DNA of 64,000 nt from Typhlomys cinereus (lineage: Eukaryota; Chordata; Mammalia; Rodentia; Platacanthomyidae): contig JALPQD010000102.1 in the NCBI GenBank assembly GCA_023101885.1, forward strand, positions 2,354,971 through 2,418,970, in the 5' to 3' direction. Numbering within the stretch: position 1 is the first letter of the stretch; every line of letters begins with the position of its first letter. Positions 21,813 to 34,030 of the stretch are shown piece by piece. The notes below the pieces were generated by a model. It made no database searches and was not told where the DNA came from. It was given only the letters and a program-made list of their open reading frames with translations. Made by a program: the position numbers and the translations under genes.

Positions 21813-21820
21813 CAACAAAT

Positions 21821-22359
21821 GCTTCTTTTATGTTGAAGATTGTTGACAGGTTATGTCAAAAACAAAGATTTGAAGGGGATCTTTCTATCCACTATTGATT
21901 CAATAAATACGATTTATATACCCAAAGTGGGATTTTTTTTTGAAAGTGAAAGTGATGCTGTTGATCACTGGGCTGCCAACAAATACTTCAGAAAATATGG
22001 GATTTTTATTTTGAGCCCTTTCAATACTATTAAAGCTGAAATCATTTAACACAGAGAGAAAATTAATTATCAAGAATGTTGAGATAAGGACACTCCTTGT
22101 GGAAAAGCTTGCTTTAGTCAAGGACTTGAAACAATCTATATCTAAAAACATGGACCCCACTAAGTGTAGCAAGATACCACTGCCAGGCCGTAGCAGTTCC
22201 TGAATTTAGTCCAGAGATCCCTGGGATTCACCATGTGTGAGATCAAAGGTATTTTCTTAGGAATACTAAGTCATTGTTTGCCTCTTTCATTGGTTTGGTG
22301 TTGGCACCAAGGTGTAGAGGCACTGATGGATATGTCTGTCTGTCAGTCTTAGCAAGCAT
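21821..22359. other. Unique sequence, no feature recognised
   Basis: Open frames on both strands at 21840-22172 overlap and show no domains. No repeat is recognised. Confidence 0.45.
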
Positions 22360-22650
22360 CCAGGCGATGGTGGAGTGTCCTGTGCTAGTCATTAAGTCCC
22401 TCACTGCCGTGCAATCTTATTTATCGTAAAAAGCCAGTTTTACTCAAGACTGTCCTTGATGAAGCAGTACTGATAACTAATTTCATATGGCCCTGACCCT
22501 TAAGTACTTGGCTTTTCACAGTCTGTGCAACTAAATAGGAAGCATGCAGAAATATTTCCATTGCATACAGGGAATTTATCTCGAGGAAAAGCACTTAGGG
22601 CAGCGGTTTTAATTGCAAGTGGAGCTATAATGGAACAACATCTTTCATGA
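22360..22650. promoter_or_regulatory. Candidate conserved non-coding element
   Basis: A repeat-free block with 'tcttatttatcgtaaaaagc', 'gataactaatttcatatggc', 'ggaatttatctcgaggaaaa' and 'gcggttttaattgcaagtgg'. The lack of decay into simple repeats and the motif density suggest constraint. This is weak, inference-only evidence. Confidence 0.25.
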
Positions 22651-23454
22651 AGAAAAATAACGGACAGACAAGCTATAGTTATTCAGAATTGGGAATTTGA
22701 CAGATACATAAAAATAGATGAAGTGAACTCATTATGCCAAGGAAAACAATAAATAAATGGACCACACTTCCTGACAATGGTAACGCTCCAGCTTTCAGGG
22801 AAAATTAGAATTTAAGCCTATATGAGTAAAACTGGCCTCCTGAGCTTTACAAGATCCTGCTATTGGAAACTTTTGGGAAACATTGAGGAAGATAGCAATC
22901 AATGTAAGTTTGTCTTATGGCATAATAAAATATATCAACACTTAGAATACATGGTAACAGTGGACCCTATTTTCCAAATGATTAATAAAATTAGGCACGA
23001 GTGAATGATTCATTAAAAATATAAGCTAAACCAGTGTGATCTTTAATGTAACAAAGTAGGAAAAGATTGTATCACAACTAATCTTTATGAAACTATCATT
23101 TTGTAGAGATTTTGTCTAACCAAAGTAGAACATTCATAATTACTTGAAAAGGCTATTCAAATTTTTTTTCCTTTCCAGTTACATGTCAATGTGAGAATAG
23201 ATTTTCTCTGTGTAAACCAAAGCAATATTTTGTGACAGATTGAAGTCAGAAACAGATAGGAGAATCCAGTTGTCTTTAATTATTTCAAAATTTAAAGAGA
23301 TCTGCAAATTTTATAAAGCAGTGTCACTTTTGCCTGTCTGACTCTATCTTTGAAAATGTAGCTTATTTTTCATAAGACATTTGCATTAATTTCCAATACA
23401 CACATAAGTTAATTTGTTAATTCATAAATAATATCAGCAGAAAGGACACTGTCT
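22651..23454. other. Unique AT-rich sequence
   Basis: No repeat or gene is recognised. Confidence 0.5.
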
Positions 23455-23580
23455 CGAGATGGAAGGTGAGGACCCACATGTAGGTTGTTCTCTGACCTCC
23501 ACACATGCATGGCATTGTGTGCCCACACTTATACAAACATGTGCTTACATCATGCACATGCATACACAAGAGATTTATCA
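23455..23580 (+). repeat. B3/B2-superfamily SINE 3' portion
   Basis: 'aggacccacatgtaggttgt' followed by 'tctctgacctccacacatgc' and 'catggcattgtgtgcccaca' match the 3' part of B3. The head is missing. Confidence 0.65.
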
Positions 23581-23636
23581 TTGAGAATTAAGTATATTTA
23601 TAGGTGCTTATCTGGGATCTACTCTGTTACATATTT

Positions 23637-23648
23637 TTAATTAATTTT

Positions 23649-23691
<43 letters not shown>

Positions 23692-23918
23692 AAAGGACAC
23701 TATGTATGTCTGTGAAGACCTAATGGTAATTTCGAAAATCACTCTGGATTACTCTACCTCCTTTTTGCTCTGCTCTGGGATTTTGTAAGCTCTGCCTTTC
23801 AGGGCCAGAAGTACAGGCATGCCACCATTCCATTTTTCCTTGGGATTTAGGATTTGAATTCAGGTCCTTCTCTGTTTATGAAACAGAGGCTTAACCCTTG
23901 AACTATCTCTTCAGTCCC
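23637..23918 (-). mobile_element. DIP-like SINE, full length
   Basis: The minus-strand head is GGGACTGAAGAGATAGTTCA. The plus strand shows 'taatttcgaaaatcactctg' and 'ctacctcctttttgctctgc', with (GT)n at 23651-23687 as tail. Flanks 'ctctgttacatatt' (about 23622) and 'ctctattacatatt' (about 23918) differ by one base, a probable target-site duplication. Confidence 0.85.
23651..23687. repeat. (GT)n microsatellite
   Basis: Uninterrupted GT units seen directly, at the tail of the flanking SINE. Confidence 0.96.
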
Positions 23919-23932
23919 TCTATTACATATTA

Positions 23933-25029
23933 AATAAATGAAGTATCACTGTAATGTATAAACAGTGCTTTCATGTATATAAAAAAGGAAATAATAAAAC
24001 ATATTACAATAGTTACACACATTATTAATATATGTGTTTTATCTAAATTTCTGCATCATTATGAATAAACTGTGTTTATAATTAAGAAAGCAATCTGAAA
24101 TTTGAGAGGATAATAACTTTCCGTCTTTTATATTTTTGTATTTTAAGTTTTTTTATAGAATATTTATGCTATTAAGAAAAATAGTCATTTTGAAAAGCAA
24201 ATGTCATATAAAGAAGTGATGACTTCATCACTATTAAATAAACTAAATATTTAGTATAATAGAATTGATGAAAGATCTTCACAATATAATTCTGAGTTTC
24301 CCAGCTTTGACTTCTTGTCTGTTCAAGAACTATCTCTTCTTGAGTTCACAGCTTCAAATTCTGACTTTGACCACAGCAAATAAGAACGCGTTGTACCGCT
24401 TCATCCTTTTGCAAACATTTGTTTTTTTCTTCATACATATTAAGCAATTTTACTGGCAATGATTATTTTTGTTAAAGTGGAATGGCCAAACTTCAGAGGC
24501 AGGAAATGATCCAGCTTCTCTTCGCTGGATCCACTTCATTGGAAGAAGGAAAGAAAGATAAACAGAACATGAAGAAAAATAAGGATCATGGGAAGAAAAT
24601 ACTAGAAAGAATGAGGGAACAGCTTAGCTTGGTTGGGGAAGGGATAAGTGATTGGCAGGACATAAGGCAAGAGGGAGTGCATGGGAAAGGGTGAAGAGCA
24701 ATTGAAAGGAGACCAGTGGAGGAGGAATGAGTCTGGCCAAATTTAGGAGCTCAGGATGAGAAGAAAAGGGAGGAAAGCCAGAAATGAAACTACTGGAAGT
24801 GGAGGGGAAAACAAGAAACCAGTGGACCTGAGAGACGCTGTCTCTTCAGCGTGTAAGTCACTGAGGCGCTGCTGACTTTGGGTCCAAGAGACATAGGAAT
24901 GGAAATCTGAGAGAAATTCCACGGACCTTGAGAAATTGAATGGAGCTCAGCCTCTTGACAGGAAGATACCAAGGGCGTGTTGACTTCCTATAGACAGATC
25001 TTCTCTGGGTCGTTTCCTGGTCCCAACAA
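23933..25029. other. Unique AT-rich then purine-rich sequence
   Basis: The first 550 bases are AT-rich. From about 24480 the plus strand becomes purine-rich and opens a 70-codon Lys/Glu-rich frame (24482-24694) with no recognisable domain. No repeat is recognised. Confidence 0.45.
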
Positions 25030-25310
25030 CTGGGTCTCCTTCACTTTATGTCTCTGCCTGCGGTCCAGAAAGCAGACAGCACAGAGTGCTGATGGACGGG
25101 TGATGGACAGCAATGGAGAAAGGAGCTGGTGGGATCCCTTGTCCAGCGAGAGCCCTGAGGAGCCCTTTGTCTCCTGGCCATGCAGCTGGAGACAGCGGCT
25201 CTCGCCAGCTGAGCATCAGCCCTGCCACTTCTGACCCAGACAGACGCTCCACCCACCGGCCCCGGACTGCAGCCAAGGAGCTGTGGGAGGCAGGGAATAA
25301 GCAAAGCAAC
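25030..25310. other. Locally GC-rich unique segment
   Basis: GC is visibly higher than in the neighbours and open frames overlap on both strands (25041-25388 minus, 115 codons; 25113-25325 plus, 70 codons). This is expected when GC rises and stop codons become rare. An untranslated exon or short regulatory island is possible, but CpG is not dense enough to call an island by eye. Confidence 0.3.
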
Positions 25311-25639
25311 CTCCAGCCTTACTAGGGAAATGGAAATTTTGAGAGGACCAGGGAGTGGGGGGACGATAGCAAATGTGAAACTTTCCAAGCAGATAAACTG
25401 GAGAGGCTAAATGGAGGAACCGGGGTGGCAAGGCAGCAAGGGTGGTCCAAGCTGCAAGTCAAGAGTACCCGGCTAGACTTTGACATAAAAGCTTGCTTAT
25501 AATTCATTACAAGGACTAATGAATTTTTTTCATCTATGATGACAGAAAATTTGGGGGGGGTCTTAAATCAACAATTTGTCAGTGCTGTGATAATCTCTTG
25601 AATGTCAGAGACACCTCCCCACCTTCTGTTCTTTCAGGC

Positions 25640-26080
25640 AGAATTCTGGCAATCTTATCCTTCTAACCTGACTGGCTTTTTGCAAGAGCCTGATTGTACC
25701 ATTGAAAAGGCCCCAGCCATCGAGTTGGCTGGCCAGGGATTATTTCCCAACTCGCTTGCTTAAGAGGCTCCCATGGATACTTCAGTTGAACACCCATGGA
25801 AAATACTGACACAGTTTAAACACAGTCTTGTCCATGCCAGCTGTTATCTCTGTCTGTGGTTATCAGTCTATTAATGAAATAACATTTATATTGGTCTGTT
25901 TTTTGCAAAGAAGCAACACTTCTCATGATGAGAAAAAAAAATGAACAAAAGGCTGAAAAAATGACAATAAGAAACTATCCCAAACCTCTGGGGTGAGTCA
26001 TTCAATAAAGCTGACAAGGTATTTTTTTGAAGCTTAATGTCTTGACTATTTTAGGTAGAAATTCATTATATCACACAGCA
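25640..26080. promoter_or_regulatory. Candidate conserved non-coding element
   Basis: A long repeat-free block with 'gttatctctgtctgtggtta' (GATA- and RUNX-like cores), 'tcagtctattaatgaaataa', and 'gagttggctggccagggatt'. It reads like conserved enhancer DNA. Function is not shown by the sequence. Confidence 0.3.
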
Positions 26081-26416
26081 CATTCTTTGCTCTTTCAGAA
26101 ACATGAACTCCAGTTATAATAGTGCCATCCCTTTATTACTTGGTGTTAACGGCTCTTGAAATCAAGGCATGCCCTCTTTAACTCTCTAGCATAGGGCATC
26201 CAGGTCCTGTTGAACTTGCTGGCTACTTGTGTGGAGTCCTTCTACCACCTGGATCTGTAAAGATTTTCCCTTGAGTTTTCTTTCTATACATTTCTTCGCT
26301 TGCTTGCTATCAGCAGGTATTCCACCCATTAAATTCCTTTCTGGATTTATAATCTTGGATCTGCTGAGAGGATGGAAGTCAAATCGGTGTGCATCCTTGT
26401 TGCAGTCCACCTGCAT

Positions 26417-26817
26417 GGTTGCTGATAAATGACCATCACACAGCTTAAAGGAACAAGGAGTTTACTTTCTTACGACAGTCCGGTTACAGTTCATAGTCCA
26501 GCTTGACGGGAGAGCACGCACCAACACCAGGGCCGAAGGAACTGGCCACCATAACGGCTGAGAGATGGACAATCCTTACTTGCCAGATCAGCATGTCTGG
26601 CCAAGTATACAGAAGGATGCCCACTCTCTCAACCAGCTCTCTGTGATTTATCCAGGGCCTAATCCCACCCACCATGGGCTGGGTCTTCCCCAGCAGCTAG
26701 ACAATCTCCTTCAGGTTTGCTCTGGGCTTAACTCAACCATCAACTCTCCACAACTGTGCCCAGAGCTCAAACCCTCAAGAGTCAAGTTGACACCTGTGCT
26801 TAACTATGACAATCCTG
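26417..26817 (-). mobile_element. MaLR LTR, MT/ORR1-like, near full length
   Basis: This is the best-preserved copy of its family here. Read on the minus strand it begins with a 'gtcatagttaagcacaggtg' segment, continues through 'tgtcaacttgact', 'gaagacccagcccatggtgg' and 'gttatggtggccagttcctt', and ends near 'aagtaaactccttgttcctt' and 'taagctgtgtgatggtcat'. The order parallels MT-type MaLR LTRs. No internal retroviral sequence is present, so it is a solo LTR. Confidence 0.7.
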
Positions 26818-27177
26818 AAACTTAAACAAGACAACAGCAACAGGCTCTGATTTCAGTACACGAGCAAGACATCTTCACTCTGTCACAATCCATCGGTCAG
26901 CTGTGAACTCTATAACATCATCTCAATTCACAGGGCTGCTTCTGCTTTATTATGTAGTCTATGGTACTGTTAATTGAGACTCCTTCCTATGTGTTTCATC
27001 ATTCGGGAGTAATGAAATACATCGAGCATAAATTGAGGAAATCCTGGACAATTTGTTGAAACTTCATTGAGCAAAGTTTGTCAGTGAAAGTATTTATGGA
27101 AATGAAGGGATGGTTTTTCTTCCAATCCCAAACACACCTATTATTTCTGAAAACTAAATCATGGCTACTTTACAAAA
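26818..27177. other. Unique sequence, no feature recognised
   Basis: No repeat or gene is recognised. Confidence 0.5.
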
Positions 27178-27292
27178 TATTTTTTGAGACAGATTCTTGC
27201 TATATAGCTCAGGCTGGCCATGAATTTGGGATCTTTCTACCTCCATATCCCAAATGCTAGAATTACAGTAAATGCCACCATACCTTGCCTAT
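27178..27292 (-). repeat. B1 SINE
   Basis: 'ttgagacagattcttgctat' then 'atagctcaggctggccatga' and 'aaatgctagaattacagtaa' is a clear reverse-complement B1. Confidence 0.9.
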
Positions 27293-29599
27293 TTTACAAA
27301 TTTTAAAAATAAAGTAAAAAAAAATCTGAAAAATCTCATCATAGATTATAGTCTTTCAGAACTCATAATTAAAGGGCAGATGGTTTTCTTTTCAATTAGA
27401 CTATGTGATTAAAAAAAGCCATAGGTGCCTCAATTATTTCATGTACATAAGTTTATACCTTCTCTACTTGATACAAGTATTTTCTACTTTTACAAAGTCT
27501 GCACTAATAGTTCATTTATTGCATAACACAGTGAATGCAAGAATTTAATGTGCATATGTATTGATCAGTGTACACACCAGTACATTTATGTTTTCATTTA
27601 TCTTATGAATTTATGCACTTTAACATTTTGAACATTATTAGATGGTTAAATTTTTCTTTGATATTTTATTTTGTCAGTTTTGACCATACCATTCAGGATA
27701 AATTTGTTTTCTAGCCATGATATGAACTGAAAAATAGAATTCATTTGGTTGGAAGTTTTCTTGACAGCAAACTCTGTGAAGACACTAATCAAAAGCAGCT
27801 GACACTGCTTTGCTCACTCAGATGTCAGAAGCTTTTTCTCTGTTGCTCTCCCTGCTTATTCTAAATTGTCTTCCTTTGCTTGTACAAAGCAGTGATTTTT
27901 AAAAGGCCACTCCTTTCCTCAGTCACCTGTGTAAATAAAATCCCTGCTCTCCTTTTGAAGCAGCAGTGACTCGGTCCTTATGTTTGAACCAAGTGTGTTG
28001 TTTTTATAATCTTTGGTAACAGAAAATAATATTACCTCACAGCACCCAAAAGCATGGAGAAGATTCCTACTCACAGAAGGCCAGGGAGAGGGAGAGCGGC
28101 TCACCAGTGATCTTACTCACAAATAGCTTTTGTTCCTCTACTTCTAACTACCTGAAGCAGATAGATTTAAAAATCAGATTATATTGCTTATTGAATAGTA
28201 TTAGAATTTAACAGTTATAAGTATTGACGGTAAATTTCTGCTAGGAGGAGACAAATAAATTTGGAAATCAGCTTGAATAGGTTTCAGATATTGACCAGGG
28301 TATTTATTACAGCTGTCACAGATTCAAGGTATCCTGGAGAAGGATTCTAAATGGAGTATGTTAAACGAACATCATCTCTATGGGAAACTATGGTCACTTT
28401 GGACTGTGGGTGACATGCTTTCTGAACCTTGACTTGAGGCTAGCTTGTCTAGATCTCTGTTTCTTAATTCGTAAAAGTACAGGGTTGCAGGAAAAGGTCT
28501 CTGAGAATCGTAGGAAGGTGTCACTGGATGGATTGACAGTTGTCATTACAATGTTGGCTGCTGAGCTTAGGTTATGGATACCTGAGTGAGGGCCCCCTCA
28601 CCCCAATACAGAAGCTGTGGGAAAACTACTTGCCCACTTTCATGGTTACAACAGCTGGTTTCGTTTCTTCTTCTGTAGGAATCCCCTGCTCTGATGTAGC
28701 GGAAGGATGCCTGAAATAGAAGCGAAGCAGAAACCCCAGGCTGTATGGGAAACACTGCATAACCTGTACGCCTGTAAAAGAGCCCTGGTTCTTTTTTTTT
28801 TTTTTCTTGGTAATTTGAAAGAAAATGCATTTAGCAATATCCTCTTCCTTACATGACACCTTCCTAAAGTGAATGTTCTGTCTACAGGTGTTAAACTACC
28901 AAGTCAAAATTTCTATGTGGAATCTCCCGAGGAATTTTCTTTGTAAAACAGATGAATGTTGTTATCACATCAGAGGTTATAAATTACTACCAACTTTTAT
29001 AAAGTAGTTAGGGAACCATCAAATCAAATGACTCTCAAATTTGTCTATAGAGACATCTTGTAAAGAGGATTAATCTAGTGAAGTTTTATTTCTAAGTAGC
29101 TGGTCAAGTGTCCCTGTCCTAGATGCTCTGGAAGTTTTAGAATTGTGAATATTTGCCTCTCTATAACAATATATCTTAGGAATGTAACCCAAATCTTAAT
29201 ATATATATACCTTGTGCCCATAGATTGATGATTAATTCATGCATTATTTTTAGTGGTCTGTGTTTCGACTTAGCTCTATCATATGAGATCAAGTATGGAT
29301 TTTTCACTTGCGGCGTTATATTGATATGAAAAAGATTTGAGCTTTGAATATTTATGGTTTTGGTTTGCAGACTAGGGATGTTCAGCCTACAGTGCTTATT
29401 TTGTTTGGTGTCATAAGGGATGACGTGGGACTAAAGACTCTGCTCAGTATTCAACATGTTTTTGTGCCATAGCTCAAGCACCAAGCAGTCTGTATAGCCA
29501 CAACCAACTCCAAGACTGATTTATAACAGCACTTTACATCTCTTCTTTATTACTGAAGCCCACAGTAAAAATACATTTTAAACCGCAAACTAGTACTGC

Positions 29600-29601
<2 letters not shown>
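27293..29601. other. Long AT-rich unique stretch
   Basis: About 2.3 kb hold no repeat that I recognise except a T-run at 28791-28806. Minus-strand frames of 63-87 codons at 28567-28859 overlap one another in different frames and are not supported as genes. Confidence 0.45.
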
Positions 29602-29651
<50 letters not shown>

Positions 29652-29654
29652 CGC
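29602..29654. repeat. (GT)n with (GC)n end
   Basis: GT units from 29602 to 29640 and then GCGCGCGCGTGCGC are seen directly. Alternating purine-pyrimidine sequence of this kind can adopt Z-DNA. Confidence 0.95.
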
Positions 29655-29656
29655 AT

Positions 29657-29815
29657 GGTTGTTGTCGCAGTTACTTTTTGCTGTGAGTGCTCAGATGTAG
29701 GTATAAAGGGAGAGAGGTATTTATTTGGCTTCTGGTTCCAGAGGTGGGAATCACACAGGAAAAGGAATGGTTGAAGGCAGTTCAGGTCACTGCAGCCTGT
29801 GAGAGACAACTCAAA
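29657..29815 (-). mobile_element. MaLR LTR fragment, MT-like
   Basis: 'gtatttatttggcttctggt' and 'gttcaggtcactgcagcctg' resemble the reverse complement of an MT-type LTR 3' half (compare 7790-7985). The fragment is short and diverged. Confidence 0.4.
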
Positions 29816-29949
29816 TCTAAACTATGACATGCATAGAGGACAATAAAACAGTGTGTATATGTAGTAAAGTATAAATACATCACCATGCTGGAACATGGCT
29901 TGAGATTTCCAATGTTAGATTCTGTTCCTTTATTTATTAAACTGTTACG

Positions 29950-30030
29950 GAACTGAAGCTATAAACAGTAGTAGAGTCATTGCTTAGGATGCCCAAGGCT
30001 TTGGGCTCTATCTCCAGAAGTAAAACAATT
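29950..30030 (+). repeat. ID-like SINE, diverged
   Basis: 'gtagtagagtcattgcttag' followed by 'gatgcccaaggctttgggct' follows the ID order. Confidence 0.6.
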
Positions 30031-30097
30031 TGACAGAGAAAAAGAAGAAGAAAAACTTCAACTTCTTATTGCACTTGGCAAGTTAGAAGTTTAAAAT

Positions 30098-30230
30098 GGG
30101 GGTGGTGACACACATCTGTAACTCCAGCCCTCAGAAGGCAGAGGCAGGCAGGTCTGGAGTTGTCGGCTAGCCTGAGAATGGTGTGCATAAGGAAACCCTG
30201 TCTCAAAACAGCAGTCAAAAGAAAACAAAA
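30098..30230 (+). repeat. B1 SINE
   Basis: 'gggggtggtgacacacatct', 'gtaactccagccctcagaag', 'gcagaggcaggcaggtctgg' and 'aaccctgtctcaaaa' follow the B1 order. Confidence 0.9.
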
Positions 30231-30235
30231 GCAAA

Positions 30236-31065
30236 GCATTATGGTGACTCATGATATAGCGTGTTCAATCCACAAGCAGGTTTCAGTGTAGTTTGAAAAA
30301 TACTGGCCTAAATAGTAATAATTATGTTGTTAAATATAATATTAGATACCAACATAATAAAAGCTTCAACCAGTGGAACTTCGAGCCTTCTTTAGAAGAA
30401 TTGGTTGCCTTACAGGAGCCTACAAACTGTCTCCCAGCCTATGAGGTTTTTTTCTGAGAGGACAATAAAATACAGCAACCACTTTGGAGACCATTAGCGC
30501 TATTCTACCTGATTTCATGACTCATCTAAATAGTGTCATGTTGGATGCTTGACAGATCCACTTCTATATATACTCTGGCCTTCATCAGATTTGGGAGTCA
30601 GAAGAGAATTCAAATGTAGCACATCATTATTTTATGAGCTGCTAAGAAAGAAAAACTTAGAGTTTTAAAGTGATGTCAATTATGTCACATTCAATAGAGA
30701 TATTAAATGTAGAAAACAAATTTGACTCAACCCTGAGTTAGCAATTCAAGTGAGTGATCTCCACAAGTCTTTCTTGATAGGACCAATGAGGGGTTATTTT
30801 ATTTAGAGAGAAAAGTATCTAATATTGATTCATTAATTAAATGATGTTTCACAGATCCTAAATTTGAAAGGCATCCTTGGTGATGACTCATATGTATCTC
30901 CTGACACCCAGGGAATGGATGTGACTTGCCCCAGACAACACACAAAAATAGAGACAAAAAGAAATTAAAAAGGGAAAGACTTCTGTGATTATACTGGAGA
31001 GGAGAAATAGTTATGCACTCTTGGTTTTTGACTTGGAGCTGGTCATATGAAAAATGAGGTTAAGA
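30236..31065. other. Unique AT-rich sequence
   Basis: No repeat or gene is recognised. Confidence 0.5.
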
Positions 31066-31199
31066 GCCAGCAAGATGGCTCAGTGGTTATAGGATCTTGC
31101 TGTGCAAGACTGACAAGCTGGGTTCAAACCCTGTAGGAGGATATAAAGGTGGAAGGAGAGAACCAGTTTTACAAAATTATCCTCTAATTTCCAACATGC

Positions 31200-31237
<38 letters not shown>

Positions 31238-31265
31238 TCATGTACATACAACAGCAATAATAAAA
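31066..31265 (+). repeat. B3/B2-superfamily SINE
   Basis: Head 'gccagcaagatggctcagtg', then 'gctgtgcaagactgacaagc', 'tgggttcaaaccctgtagga' and a CA tail (31204-31237) match the B3 order. Confidence 0.85.
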
Positions 31266-32025
31266 ATATTAAAAGAATTTTTTAAATGATGTTAATACTT
31301 TAGGAGGGTATCATAATTCCCCCTTTAGAATTCAGATATCTCCATTGTATGAAGTAAACCTTTTTTTAACCAGAAATTAAATGTTTATCTCAAACATCAT
31401 TTAAATCATATTTTCCCCTTCTCCAGAACCTAGGAGCTATTTTGGTGAACCAATTATTTACCTCCTGTCAGGTGATAAGGATCTTCCAACATTATCTTAA
31501 TTTGTTTATTTGTGGTAATTTTCTGCCACCTACTTCCTGTAAGGATGAGGTGGACCAGTGTTCTGCCTACTTAAGGCAGTCCCACTGTCCTGATTCTCTC
31601 ACTGGTTCTTGACAAGGTCCTGCCCTACTTTATCTGTCCATCCAGCCTCCACATCTGTGCCGGCCCTCCTACCTCTCATGTGATAGATTCTCTTCATGGC
31701 TGACTCCTGTCTCTCTCTTTTCTTTTAAATCCAACATTTGCCTGCTCTGGAAAACATTCTTTACTTAATCTTGTTCTGGGGTCTTAAAATGCATTCTTTA
31801 TTTCCTTGACTTTTGTTCAGCGACTTCCTAGAGAGATGCTTTCTAACTGATCTCAACGTTTATCCATGTGTCCCCTTAAAGGTGCAATTTTTATATAGCC
31901 TGTGATTCCAATGACAATGCCAAATCTGACGTATCCCTGACTCACAAGACTTTCTTCAAGAAATTAACTGCTAATACTTAGGGGAAAAGTATATGCAATA
32001 TATGCAAGCATGCGAGCACACACAT
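31266..32025. other. Unique sequence, no feature recognised
   Basis: Partly pyrimidine-rich unique DNA. A block at 31480-31600 ('caggtgataaggatcttcca', 'tttgtttatttgtggtaatt') has some motif density but is not called. Confidence 0.45.

Positions 32026-32072
<47 letters not shown>
32026..32072. repeat. (CA)n microsatellite
   Basis: Long CA run seen directly. No SINE body is recognised beside it. Confidence 0.96.
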
Positions 32073-32074
<2 letters not shown>

Positions 32075-32645
32075 ACTGAGACCTGATATTCACAAGGGAA
32101 ACAACAAACAGCCAAGTGCTGGCTCATCACTCAGCGAACAACTGAGGGGACAGAGCATTTGGCGAATATAGAGACGCCAACCTGTCCAATGCTCGGTGCT
32201 TCACCCTGACACTTCCCTCACAGGCAGCCATCCCTAGCCTCTCACAGATGCTGTGTCGCGTACTGTGTCTTTGCTCACAGCCTCCTCAGCCTAGCACTCC
32301 TTACCCCTGTCACCTCCTTCTTCATCTGGGCCATTCATGCCCTTTTTGAAATCTTCCAAAGAAGTTCTTTCTTGCCCCTGTTCTGCATGAGCTCCCCTTC
32401 ACTGAGCAGCCCTGGAGCCTGGGAAGATGGTGGCCCGCCCTCCCACCGTGTGGCATCCTCCTCATCTCCACAGCCCCCCCCCAGCCTGAGAAGCACTTGG
32501 GATGTGGTCCCAAGAATCCTTTGGTCCCTACAATGATGCAGCTATAGTCAGGGTCAATTTACATTGTTCCATAAAATGAGCAAATAAATGTGAGAAAAGT
32601 GCTATATCCACTCCTGAGGAGGAAACACTGTGGGTTCAGTGAACA
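32073..32645. other. Unique sequence, moderate GC
   Basis: No repeat or gene is recognised. A 63-codon minus-strand frame (32322-32513) has no domain. Confidence 0.45.
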
Positions 32646-32647
32646 AT

Positions 32648-32665
32648 AAAAAAAAAAAAAAAAAA
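32648..32665. repeat. Poly(A) run
   Basis: Eighteen A in a row seen directly. It is not linked to an identifiable retrocopy. Confidence 0.9.
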
Positions 32666-32689
32666 CAGTGTCTCCATATTCTGCATCAT

Positions 32690-33115
32690 GACCAAGTGTC
32701 ATAAGGGAACAAGGGATTTTATTCTGGTTTATGATTCTTGGTTATTATTCCTTTTTCAGTTTGTCAGGAGAGTTCACACCAACACCAGGGGCTAAGGGAA
32801 CTGGCCACACCATAACCATGGGACTGCGGAGAAAGAGAGAGACAGAGACAGAGACAGAGACAGAGACAGACAGAGAGAGAACGACATGCCAGACCAACAT
32901 GTCTTGTCAACATAGCAAAGGGTGCCAACTTTCCTAACCAGATTCCTCCATCTCATTCACCTACCCAGGGACCAGTCCCAACCACCTTTCACCATTACTT
33001 AGACAAACTCATGAAGGCTCCCTTGGGGCCTAACTCAACCACTGACTCTACAAATATGCCCAGAACTCAAACCTTCACCTGTCAAGTTGACATCTGTATC
33101 TAACTATGACACCAA
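32690..33115 (-). mobile_element. MaLR LTR, MT/ORR1-like, near full length
   Basis: It shares ordered blocks with 26417-26817: 'cataagggaacaagggattt', 'cacaccaacaccaggggcta', 'agggaactggccacaccata', 'aactcaaccactgactctac' and 'cctgtcaagttgacatctgt'. A (GACAGA)n tract has expanded inside it at 32833-32880. Confidence 0.68.
32833..32880. repeat. (GACAGA)n microsatellite
   Basis: Repeated GACAGA hexamers flanked by GA units are seen directly inside the LTR. Confidence 0.95.
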
Positions 33116-33854
33116 GTTATTCCTTGTACATATTAGAAGCTTTTCTTAAAGTCAGGTCATCATTAAGAGTTCATCTTTGAAGGGAGAAAAAAATCATATA
33201 AACTTGTTGGCAATATCTGGAAGAAAAATCTCATCTCCTAAATGGTTAGAGCTGGCTGGATTTCTGTTTCAAAGACTTGTCAGGCAACCCTCAAAATGCT
33301 GGTTCTCTGTAGTACAATAGTGTTTTATTGCTGGGGAATATAGTAGCTCATATTGTTTTTCTTTGCTCTCTTTCCTTGAATTATGGTTTTCTTTGTCCTT
33401 TAGAAATGCATTATATATACATTGGTTTTGATAAACTTCTATTAATTCATTTCCATTCATTTACTTCTCTGTTCTTGCTGTCATACCTCTGATGATCTTT
33501 GCAGAGGCAGGGAGCAGGTAGGAGTTCAAGGATCCTCTTAGGAAAGATGAAGGCTATTGAAATTTACTTTAAAGGACTCAATGAAAAAACCCTATGAATT
33601 GTATTCTGGTGTTCATAATCTGGTATCAATCCCCATGACAAGGCTATCTCTCAGGAGCCATCAGTGTCACTCAAATAGGAATCCTTTTAGACCATCTTGT
33701 GTCCTGCCTTGCTGGTAGTAAGAACACTAATAGCTCAATGGACTCTAGAGTCCTAGACACCTCTGAGAAATATCCCACGCATTGTACTGATAATGTAAGA
33801 GGTGTCTGAGTCACACATGCAGCAACTTAATATAATTTCCTTTCTGTTTGCTAC
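33116..33854. other. Unique sequence, no feature recognised
   Basis: No repeat or gene is recognised. A 63-codon minus-strand frame at 33269-33460 has no domain. Confidence 0.45.
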
Positions 33855-34030
33855 ATAGATGATGCTGGGCAGTTTGTTTTACCTCTGTGCCTCAGTTACC
33901 ACATCTGTAAAATGGGATGCGAAAACACTTGCCTCATAGAGTTGTTGTGAAACATATTTGTGAAAGACTACATGGAAATGCTAATGAAATTTTAATGGCA
34001 AGTACTCACTAAGTGTTTTAAAATGCGATT
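33855..34030 (+). repeat. MIR SINE
   Basis: 'ctctgtgcctcagttaccac', 'atctgtaaaatgggatgcga' and 'gcctcatagagttgttgtga' are very close to the MIR core, making this the clearest MIR in the window. Confidence 0.9.
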
